A stretch of 64,000 nucleotides of DNA from Bin95 sp965220855. Lineage in GTDB: Bacteria > Pseudomonadota > Alphaproteobacteria > Bin95. The DNA lies in contig CBDCQY010000001.1 of assembly GCA_965220855.1 (NCBI GenBank), positions 1,364,001-1,428,000 of the forward strand, given 5' to 3'. Positions 23,877 to 31,301 of the stretch are shown here, in pieces. Position numbers and translations under genes: made by a program. A model generated the notes under the pieces. It was not told the origin of the DNA. It ran no database searches and saw only the letters and a list, made by a program, of their open reading frames with translations. How positions within the stretch are numbered: the first letter of the stretch is position 1; every line of letters begins with the position of its first letter.

Positions 23877-26800
23877 ATGACAACTTTACTTCACAGAGCG
23901 CCTGTGCTGCGGGGCCTGCTTTGGTCCGCGCTTCTGGCCTGCGCGCTGATCGCCAGTCCGGCCTGGTCTCAATCTACCGGGGAGTGCAATGCCGGCGGTG
24001 GCGAAGGTGGAGATGGTCACCCTAAAGCAGATCCGCAGGGGACGGTCACGAAGCTGGCGGCATCGAATAAATACCGGATTGACGTGACCTGGCCGCGAGC
24101 CGACTTTACAGAAACCAAAAGATGTGACGAGACGAACTGGCATTCTTCGGAACTGGCGGTCGGAGATGGACAGACTTGCTATGTACAGCCCGAGGAGACC
24201 CAAGAACCGATTCGAGGAACCAATGCGGGCGGAAGCCTGCGAATTGACGTTACGCGAATCAGTTCGGCTGCCGAGCGCGATTGCAGTTATTCATCCGCTG
24301 GACGATATGAGGCTAAACTGCTTGCGGAAGATGATCTTCAAATCAGAGTATATACCATTTGCGGCTTCGCCGCTGACTTCAGCAACCCCGGCGACGCTTG
24401 CGCGTCCGATGTCCGAACCTTGAGCATCGACTCCGCGCCGCGCTTCGTAGAGTCGATTCCGGACCGGACGTGGAAGCAGCAGGAGGCGATTGCGACGGTT
24501 ACGCTGCCTGTGGCCAGCGGCGGCGACGCGCCGTTCACCTATGCGTTGACACCGACGCCGCCGGCGGGGCTTGTATTCGACGCCGCCGCCCGGACGATCG
24601 CCGGCGCGCCGACCGACGCGCAGGCGTCCACGACCTACACCTACAAGGCGACCGACAACGACGGCGACGCCGTGGAACTGGTCTTCCAATTGGAGGTGCT
24701 TGCGCCGCCGACCTTCGGCGCCGAGAGCGTCGGCGATCAAAGTTGGGCAAGCAACAGCGCCATCCAGCCGCTCACCCTGCCCGCAGCAACGGGCGGCCTC
24801 CTTCCGTTGACCTACACGCTGAGGCCGGCGCTGCCGGACGGCGTTTCGTTCGACCCTACGACCCGGCGGATTTCCGGCGCGCCCACGGTCGCGCAGACTA
24901 CGACGACCTACACCTATACCGCCACCGACAGCGATACGCCCGCCGATATGGCGACGCTTACCTTCACCATCGCGGTGTCCGGGGAGTTGACCTTCGGTGG
25001 CGGCAATATCGAGGATCGGACCTACAGCACGGGGCTGGAAATTGCGCCGCTGCAGCTGCCCGCAGCGGCGGGCGGCGATCCTCCGCTGGTCTATACGCTC
25101 ACGCCGCCGCCGCCGGCGGGGCTTGTATTCGACGCCGCCACCCGGCGACTGTCCGGCGCGCCGTCCACGCCGCAGGTCGCGACCGCCTACACCTACACGG
25201 TGACGGACGGCCATGGCGCCACGGCGACGCTCGGCTTCGCCATTGCCGTTGACGAGAACAGCCGCCCGAGCTTCGGCGGCGCCGTCATCGACGACCGGAC
25301 CTACAGCCAGGGGCTGGCTATTGCGACCGTGCAACTGCCCGCGGCAACAGGCGGCAACGGTCTGCTGACCTACACGCTGACAGGCGCTCTGCCGATCGGG
25401 CTGTCGTTCGACGCCGCCAGCCGGCAGATCGCTGGCGCGCCGTCGAGTCTCCAGGCGGCGACGGGCTACACCTACATGGCGACCGACCGCGACGGCGAGA
25501 GCGTGGCGCTGAACTTCACCATTGCGGTGGAGACCGACAGCAGCCCGAGCTTCGGCGGCGTCGGCGTCCCCGACCAGAACTATGCTCGCGGCGAAGAGAT
25601 CGAGCCATTACAACTGCCCGCCGCGACCGGCGGCAATGGCGTGCTTACCTATGCGCTGACGCCGGCGCCGCCGGCGGGCCTCGCCCTCGCCAGCCGGCGG
25701 CTCAGCGGCGCGCCGACCGGCGCGCAGGCCGCCGCGACTTATACTTGGCGGGCGACCGACCGCGACGGCGACACGGCCATGCTGACCTTCGCCATCGCCG
25801 TGGAGGAAACCACGGAGGAGATGCGCCGGCTGGCGTGGGACGTGCTGGCGGATATAGGTCGGGCGTCGCTGGCGAGCGCGGCGGATACGATCCACCAGCG
25901 CCTCGACACGCCGCCGGACGCGACCATGAAGCTGGCCGGCCAAAGAGTCGAGCTGATGTCTCTTGCATCGGGAAGTTTCCAGTGGCCGAACCGCAGGGCT
26001 GTAAGCCAGTGGCTGAACGCTGACACCCTGCTCGCCCGGAGCGCTTTCCTTTTGCCGCTTGCGAAGGGCGACGGCGCGCGGTCGGACTGGACCTTCTGGG
26101 GCCGTGGCGATCTACGCCGCTTCGAGGGCGGGCGCCAGCGGGCGAGCCATGAAAGCTCGCTCGCCTCCGGCTGGCTCGGCCTTGACGCGCAGCTGGGCGA
26201 CGGCCTGCTGGCGGGCGCGGCCCTTTCGCGCAGCCGGAGCGAGACCGACTGGCGTCTGGCGGAGGACAAGGGCGAAATCGAGACCTCTCTCAACAGCGTC
26301 TATGGCTATATGCAGAAGAAGCTGGCTGCGGGCGGGGCGCTGCACGCTGCGGTCGGCGTCGGTTACGGCGATATGGAGCATGCGCCCGCCGGCGAGGATC
26401 GGACGAGGGCGGATCTGGACATGCTGCTGGCCTTGGCGGGAGGCCGCTGGCCGGCGGCGCGGAGCGGCGGTCTGGCGCTGTCGGTCACCGGCGATGCGGG
26501 TCTGGCGCGCATGGAGACCGATGGCGACGGCGACGACAGCCCGATCGCGGGTCTCAAGGCGGAGGTTTGGCGGCTGCGCGCCGGTCTGGAGGCGGCGCAT
26601 GACGGTTTGATGCTGGCGGACACCGGTTCTGGCCTCCGGCTGACGCCGCTTCTGTCGCTCGCGCTCCGGCAGGATGGCGGCGACGGACAGACCGGAACCG
26701 GCCTGGAGGCCGGGGCGCGCTTTGCCTTCGCCGGTCCGGGATCGCGCCTCGGCTTGGACGTGCATGGCCATTGGCTGGCGCTGCATTCCGAAAGCAGCCG

Positions 26801-27197
26801 CCGTGAGTGGGGCGCTGGTCTGCAAGCGACCTTGAGGCCGGATGTTGGCGGCCGGGGCCTCTCGCTCTCGCTCGGCCCGCGCTGGGGCGCGCCGGGTGGA
26901 AGCATGGACGCGTTGCGGAGCGACGACGCCTTCTCCGGGAGCGCTGCGCCGACGGACCGGGCTTCTCTGGCCGCCGGCGTCGCCTGGGGCATGGGCGTGG
27001 CCGATGGCGGACTGCTGTCGCCCTTCATGGAACTGGACCTGGCCGGGGGCGAGGACGGCCGTCGGCGCTACAGCGCCGGAGCGGAACTGGGCCTGGCCGA
27101 GCAGCGGGTCCGGGCCCGACTGGCGGCCGAATGGATCGACGACAGCGCGGAAGGCAACGAAACCGGCATCGGCGTTCGCTTGCGTCTGCGCTTCTGA
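23877..27197 (+). CDS. Autotransporter with five putative-Ig repeats (copy 1)
   Basis: A predicted 1,106-residue outer-membrane protein. Signal peptide residues 1-32 (LLWSALLACALIASPAWSQS). Residues 33-185 form a unique head with six cysteines (37, 83, 101, 136, 162, 175), suggesting three disulfides. Residues 188-650 are five repeats of about 93 residues with the pattern YTLTPxxPxGLxFDxxxRxIxGAPT and ending TYTYxATDxDG, the He_PIG/cadherin-like Ig fold. A helical linker (EEMRRLAWDVLADIGRASL) leads to a C-terminal barrel from about 737 (SDWTFWGRGDLRRFEGG) to the terminal RLRLRF. No Cys occurs outside the signal and head. ATG 23877 is the start shared with the paralogue at 27402; the frame is open upstream without homology. 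GC falls in the head and rises in the repeats and barrel, so the gene is compositionally mosaic. Likely an adhesin; the target is unknown. Confidence 0.85.
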   Translation: MTTLLHRAPVLRGLLWSALLACALIASPAWSQSTGECNAGGGEGGDGHPKADPQGTVTKLAASNKYRIDVTWPRADFTETKRCDETNWHSSELAVGDGQTCYVQPEETQEPIRGTNAGGSLRIDVTRISSAAERDCSYSSAGRYEAKLLAEDDLQIRVYTICGFAADFSNPGDACASDVRTLSIDSAPRFVESIPDRTWKQQEAIATVTLPVASGGDAPFTYALTPTPPAGLVFDAAARTIAGAPTDAQASTTYTYKATDNDGDAVELVFQLEVLAPPTFGAESVGDQSWASNSAIQPLTLPAATGGLLPLTYTLRPALPDGVSFDPTTRRISGAPTVAQTTTTYTYTATDSDTPADMATLTFTIAVSGELTFGGGNIEDRTYSTGLEIAPLQLPAAAGGDPPLVYTLTPPPPAGLVFDAATRRLSGAPSTPQVATAYTYTVTDGHGATATLGFAIAVDENSRPSFGGAVIDDRTYSQGLAIATVQLPAATGGNGLLTYTLTGALPIGLSFDAASRQIAGAPSSLQAATGYTYMATDRDGESVALNFTIAVETDSSPSFGGVGVPDQNYARGEEIEPLQLPAATGGNGVLTYALTPAPPAGLALASRRLSGAPTGAQAAATYTWRATDRDGDTAMLTFAIAVEETTEEMRRLAWDVLADIGRASLASAADTIHQRLDTPPDATMKLAGQRVELMSLASGSFQWPNRRAVSQWLNADTLLARSAFLLPLAKGDGARSDWTFWGRGDLRRFEGGRQRASHESSLASGWLGLDAQLGDGLLAGAALSRSRSETDWRLAEDKGEIETSLNSVYGYMQKKLAAGGALHAAVGVGYGDMEHAPAGEDRTRADLDMLLALAGGRWPAARSGGLALSVTGDAGLARMETDGDGDDSPIAGLKAEVWRLRAGLEAAHDGLMLADTGSGLRLTPLLSLALRQDGGDGQTGTGLEAGARFAFAGPGSRLGLDVHGHWLALHSESSRREWGAGLQATLRPDVGGRGLSLSLGPRWGAPGGSMDALRSDDAFSGSAAPTDRASLAAGVAWGMGVADGGLLSPFMELDLAGGEDGRRRYSAGAELGLAEQRVRARLAAEWIDDSAEGNETGIGVRLRLRF

Positions 27198-27221
27198 GCT
27201 ACGCCTCCCGGATTGCGCGCT
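24961..27221 (+). repeat. Direct repeat, copy 1 of about 2.26 kb
   Basis: This segment covers repeats 3-5, linker, barrel and 24 bases past the stop. It matches 29041-31301 at an offset of 4,080 bases with about 22 mismatches counted by eye, roughly 99% identity and no gaps. Weaker similarity continues upstream. Confidence 0.9.
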
Positions 27222-27291
27222 GAATGGGGACGGCCGCCGGAACGGTCGATGAGGTCGCCAACGCCCTTCAGAGGCCCGTGCAGCGCCTCGG
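27198..27291 (-). pseudogene. Relic of the molybdenum hydroxylase gene at 31279-33627
   Basis: Two pieces of the minus-strand hydroxylase gene survive between the autotransporters. Bases 27199-27221 equal the gene's last codons and stop (31279-31301). Bases 27233-27291 match the internal segment 31732-31790 with 6 mismatches in 59; on the minus strand they still read EALHGPLKGVGD against EALRGPLEGVGD in the intact gene. The 430 bases that should lie between are missing, as is all the rest. This is what would remain if an autotransporter-hydroxylase block had been duplicated in tandem and the inner hydroxylase copy then deleted. Confidence 0.8.
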
Positions 27292-27322
27292 GCGAGCTGA
27301 CGCGGTCACAAATACTTGCCAT

Positions 27323-27351
27323 TTGCTTCACATTCTGACGCCTTCTAGTAA
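27323..27351 (+). promoter_or_regulatory. Promoter of the second tandem autotransporter
   Basis: TTGCTT and TAGTAA with a 17-base spacer, 51 bases before ATG 27402, in the same relative place as the promoter of copy 1. The conserved CGCGGTCACAAAT just upstream marks the start of the shared leader region. Confidence 0.55.
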
Positions 27352-27401
27352 GATAAATGCCTTCGACTTGACGTCGGCGGCGATGCTTCCGGGAGCATAG
27401 A

Positions 27402-30400
27402 ATGACAACTTTGCTTGACAGAGCGCCTGTGCTGTGGGGCCTGCTTTGGCCAGCGCTGGTGGCCTGCGCGCTGATCGCCAGCCCGGCCTGGTCGCAGTCC
27501 CAGCAGTGCGAGTCTGGCGGTGAAGGTTCATCTCATCACCCTAAAGCAGAACCGAAGGGGACGATCACGAAGCTGGCGGCGGCTAACGAATACCGGATTG
27601 AGGTGGCTTGGCCGCTCGCCAGATTTACGGAAGACGGCAGCGTCTGCTCCAGCACGACCTGGCATTATCCGTTTCTGTCAGACGCGGGCTCACGAAGTTG
27701 CCAAATCGACCCCGTTAGCGACCACGCCATTGATGGAGACAATTCAGGCGGGAGTCTGCAAGTCGATGTCACACGGATCGACTCGGGTAACCCGAGTTGC
27801 GACTATATAAGCACAGGGCGATACAGGGCCAGCCTGCGCGAGGAAGATAGTCTAGGTATCAACATATATACCATATGCAGCCTTAGCGCAAATACCTTTA
27901 GAAACAGATTCGATGCTTGCGAGTCCGATTTTGTGACCCTTAGTCTTGCTTCCGCGCCGCGCTTCGAAGAGACGATCTCCGACCGGACCTGGGAGCAGTA
28001 TGCGGCGATTGAGACGGTGACGCTGCCTGTGGCCAGCGGCGGCGAAGCGGCGCTCGTCTATACGCTGACCCCGGCGCTGCCGGCAGGACTTTCGTTCGAC
28101 GCCGACGCCCGGACGATCGCCGGCGCGCCGACCGACGCGCAGGCGTCCACGACCTACACCTACAAGGCGACCGACAATGACGGCAATGCCGCATTGCTTA
28201 CCTTCCAGCTGGAGGTGGTGACGCCGCCGCTGACCTTCGGCGGCGAGAGCATCGACGATCAGACCTGGCCCATCGGCCGCGCCATCCAGCCGCTCACCCT
28301 GCCCGCAGCGGCGGGTGGCCTCCTGCCGTTGACCTACACGCTGAGGCCGGCGCTGCCGGACGGCGTTTCGTTCGACCCTTCGACCCGGCGGATCTCCGGC
28401 GCGCCCACGGTCGCGCAGACTGCGACGACCTACACCTATACCGCCACCGACAGCGATACGCCCGCCGATATGGCGACGCTTACCTTCACCATCGCGGTGT
28501 CCGGGGAGCTGACCTTCGGTGGCGGCAATATCGAGGATCGGACCTACAGCACGGGGCTGGAAATTGCGCCGCTGCAGCTGCCCGCAGCGGCGGGTGGCGA
28601 TCCTCCGCTGGTCTATACGCTCACGCCGCCGCCGCCGGCGGGGCTTGTATTCGACGCCGCCACCCGGCGACTGTCCGGCGCGCCGTCCACGCCGCAGGTC
28701 GCGACCGCCTACACCTACACGGTGACGGACGGCCATGGCGACACGGCGACGCTTGGCTTCGCCATTGCCGTTGACGCGAACAGCCGCCCGAGCTTCGGCG
28801 GCGCCGTCATCGACGACCGGACCTACAACCAGGGGCTGACTATTGCGACCGTGCAACTGCCCGTTGCAACAGGCGGCAACGGTCCGTTGACCTACACGCT
28901 GAGGCCGGCGCTGCCGGACGGCGTTTCGTTCGACCCTTTGACCCGGCGGATTTCCGGCGCGCCCACAGTCGCGCAGACTACGACGACCTACACCTATACC
29001 GCCACCGACAGCGATACGCCCGCCGCTGTGGCGACGCTTACCTTCACCATCTTGGTGTCCGGGGAGCTGACCTTCGATGGCGGCAATATCGAGGATCGGA
29101 CCTACAGCACGGGGCTGGAAATTGCGCCGCTGCAGCTGCCCGCAGCGGCGGGTGGCGATCCTCCGCTGGTCTATACGCTCACGCCGCCGCCGCCGGCGGG
29201 GCTTGTATTCGACGCCGCCACCCGGCGACTGTCCGGCGCGCCGTCCACGCCGCAGGTCGCGACCGCCTACACCTACACGGTGACGGACGGCCATGGCGCC
29301 ACGGCGACGCTCGGCTTCGCCATTGCCGTTGACGCGAACAGCCGCCCGAGCTTCGGCGGCGCCGTCATCGACGACCGGACCTACAGCCAGGGGCTGGCTA
29401 TTGCGACCGTGCAACTGCCCGCGGCAACAGGCGGCAACGGTCCGCTGACCTACACGCTGACAGGCGCTCTGCCGACCGGGCTGTCGTTCGACGCCGCCAG
29501 CCGGCAGATCGCTGGCGCGCCGTCGAGTCTCCAGGCGGCGACGGGCTACACCTACATGGCGACCGACCGCGACGGCGAGAGCGTGGCGCTGAACTTCACC
29601 ATTGCGGTGGAGACCGACAGCAGCCCGAGCTTCGGCGGCGTCGGCGTCCCCGACCAGAACTATGCTCGCGGCGAAGAGATCGAGCCATTACAACTGCCCG
29701 CCGCGACCGGCGGCAATGGCGCGCTTACCTATGCGCTGACGCCGGCGCCGCCGGCGGGCCTCGCCCTCTCCAGCCGATGGCTCAGCGGCGCGCCGACCGG
29801 CGCGCAGGCCGCCGCGACTTATACTTGGCGGGCGACCGACCGCGACGGCGACACGGCCATGCTGACCTTCGCCATCGCCGTGGAGGAAACCACGGAGGAG
29901 ATGCGCCGGCTGGCGTGGGACGTGCTGGCGGATATAGGTCGGGCGTCGCTGGCGAGCGCGGCGGATACGATCCACCAGCGCCTCGACACGCCGCCGGACG
30001 CGACCATGAAGCTGGCCGGCCAAAAAGTCGAGCTGATGTCTTTTGCATCGGGAAGTTTCCAGTGGCCGAACCGCAGGGCTGTAAGCCAGTGGCTGAACGC
30101 TGACACCCTGCTCGCCCGGAGCGCTTTCCTTTTGCCGCTTGCGAAGGGCGGCGGCTCGCGGTCGGACTGGACCTTCTGGGGCCGTGGCGATCTACGCCGC
30201 TTCGAGGGCGGGCGCCAGCGGGCGAGCCATGAAAGCTCGCTCGCCTCCGGCTGGCTCGGCCTTGACGCGCAGCTGGGCGACGGCCTGCTGGCGGGCGCGG
30301 CCCTTTCGCGCAGTTGGAGCGAGACCGACTGGCGTCTGGCGGAGGACAAGGGCGAAATCGAGACCTCTCTCAACAGCGTCTATGGCTATATGCAGAAGAA

Positions 30401-31277
30401 GCTGGCTGCGGGCGGGGCGCTGCACGCTGCGGTCGGCGTCGGTTACGGCGATATGGAGCATGCGCCCGCCGGCGAGGATCGGACGAGGGCGGATCTGGAC
30501 ATGCTGCTGGCCTTGGCGGGAGGCCGCTGGCCGGCGGCGCGGAGCGGCGGTCTGGCGCTGTCGGTCACCGGCGATGCGGGTCTGGCGCGCATGGAGACCG
30601 ATGGCGACGGCGACGACAGCCCGATCGCGGGTCTCAAGGCGGAGGTTTGGCGGCTGCGCGCCGGTCTGGAGGCGGCGCATGACGGTCTGATGCTGGCGGA
30701 CACCGGTTCTGGCCTCCGGCTGACGCCGCTTCTTTCGCTCGCGCTCCGGCAGGATGGCGGCGACGGACAGACCGGAACCGGCCTGGAGGCCGGGGCGCGC
30801 TTTGCCTTCGCCGGTCCGGGATCGCGCCTCGGCTTGGACGTGCATGGCCATTGGCTGGCGCTGCATTCCGAAAGCAGCCGCCGTGAGTGGGGCGCTGGTC
30901 TGCAAGCGACCTTGAGGCCGGATGTTGGCGGCCGGGGCCTCTCGCTCTCGCTCGGCCCGCGCTGGGGCGCGCCGGGCGGAAGCATGGGCGCGTTGCGGAG
31001 CGACGACGCCTTCTCCGGGAGCGCTGCGCCGACGGACCGGGCTTCTCTGGCCGCCGGCGTCGCCTGGGGCATGGGCGTGGCCGATGGCGGACTGCTGTCG
31101 CCCTTCATGGAACTGGACCTGGCCGGGGGCGAGGACGGCCGTCGGCGCTACAGCGCCGGAGCGGAACTGGGCCTGGCCGAGCAGCGGGTCCGGGCCCGAC
31201 TGGCGGCCGAATGGATCGACGACAGCGCGGAAGGCAACGAAACCGGCATCGGCGTTCGCTTGCGTCTGCGCTTCTGA
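27402..31277 (+). CDS. Autotransporter with seven putative-Ig repeats (copy 2)
   Basis: 1,291 residues with the same architecture as copy 1: signal peptide 1-32, head 33-184 with six cysteines at matching places (36, 82, 100, 133, 159, 173), seven Ig-like repeats of about 93 residues (186-835), linker and barrel ending RLRLRF. The two extra repeats come from an internal duplication. The head is clearly diverged from that of copy 1 (for example TWHYPFLSDAGSRSC against NWHSSELAVGDGQTC) while the last 750 residues are nearly identical. A head that varies on a conserved stalk and barrel suggests that the head makes the specific contact. The stop lies one base from the stop of the convergent molybdenum hydroxylase gene. 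Confidence 0.85.
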   Translation: MTTLLDRAPVLWGLLWPALVACALIASPAWSQSQQCESGGEGSSHHPKAEPKGTITKLAAANEYRIEVAWPLARFTEDGSVCSSTTWHYPFLSDAGSRSCQIDPVSDHAIDGDNSGGSLQVDVTRIDSGNPSCDYISTGRYRASLREEDSLGINIYTICSLSANTFRNRFDACESDFVTLSLASAPRFEETISDRTWEQYAAIETVTLPVASGGEAALVYTLTPALPAGLSFDADARTIAGAPTDAQASTTYTYKATDNDGNAALLTFQLEVVTPPLTFGGESIDDQTWPIGRAIQPLTLPAAAGGLLPLTYTLRPALPDGVSFDPSTRRISGAPTVAQTATTYTYTATDSDTPADMATLTFTIAVSGELTFGGGNIEDRTYSTGLEIAPLQLPAAAGGDPPLVYTLTPPPPAGLVFDAATRRLSGAPSTPQVATAYTYTVTDGHGDTATLGFAIAVDANSRPSFGGAVIDDRTYNQGLTIATVQLPVATGGNGPLTYTLRPALPDGVSFDPLTRRISGAPTVAQTTTTYTYTATDSDTPAAVATLTFTILVSGELTFDGGNIEDRTYSTGLEIAPLQLPAAAGGDPPLVYTLTPPPPAGLVFDAATRRLSGAPSTPQVATAYTYTVTDGHGATATLGFAIAVDANSRPSFGGAVIDDRTYSQGLAIATVQLPAATGGNGPLTYTLTGALPTGLSFDAASRQIAGAPSSLQAATGYTYMATDRDGESVALNFTIAVETDSSPSFGGVGVPDQNYARGEEIEPLQLPAATGGNGALTYALTPAPPAGLALSSRWLSGAPTGAQAAATYTWRATDRDGDTAMLTFAIAVEETTEEMRRLAWDVLADIGRASLASAADTIHQRLDTPPDATMKLAGQKVELMSFASGSFQWPNRRAVSQWLNADTLLARSAFLLPLAKGGGSRSDWTFWGRGDLRRFEGGRQRASHESSLASGWLGLDAQLGDGLLAGAALSRSWSETDWRLAEDKGEIETSLNSVYGYMQKKLAAGGALHAAVGVGYGDMEHAPAGEDRTRADLDMLLALAGGRWPAARSGGLALSVTGDAGLARMETDGDGDDSPIAGLKAEVWRLRAGLEAAHDGLMLADTGSGLRLTPLLSLALRQDGGDGQTGTGLEAGARFAFAGPGSRLGLDVHGHWLALHSESSRREWGAGLQATLRPDVGGRGLSLSLGPRWGAPGGSMGALRSDDAFSGSAAPTDRASLAAGVAWGMGVADGGLLSPFMELDLAGGEDGRRRYSAGAELGLAEQRVRARLAAEWIDDSAEGNETGIGVRLRLRF
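28326..29441 (+). repeat. Internal tandem duplication, two units of 558 bp
   Basis: Bases 28326-28883 and 28884-29441 are near-identical in-frame units, each encoding two Ig-like repeats (186 residues). The unit accounts for the 185-residue length difference from the paralogue. Small differences (for example DMATLTFTIAV against AVATLTFTILV) show it is not brand-new. Confidence 0.85.
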
Positions 31278-31301
31278 GCTACGCCTCCCGGATTGCGCGC
31301 C
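29041..31301 (+). repeat. Direct repeat, copy 2 of about 2.26 kb
   Basis: Partner of 24961-27221. Identity runs past the stop codon into the last codons of the convergent hydroxylase gene and stops at 31301, marking one recombination boundary. Confidence 0.9.

Noticed and set aside
27068..27331. An 87-codon minus-strand frame as a gene between the autotransporters
   Set aside because: Its recognisable part is only the hydroxylase relic; the rest is antisense to the autotransporter barrel.
27198..27401. An insertion sequence as the agent of the autotransporter duplication
   Set aside because: No transposase, terminal inverted repeats or target duplication was seen at the boundaries; homologous or illegitimate recombination explains the data.
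23877..31277. CRISPR or other spaced-repeat array suggested by the repetitive region
   Set aside because: The repeats are contiguous in-frame 279-base coding units without spacers.
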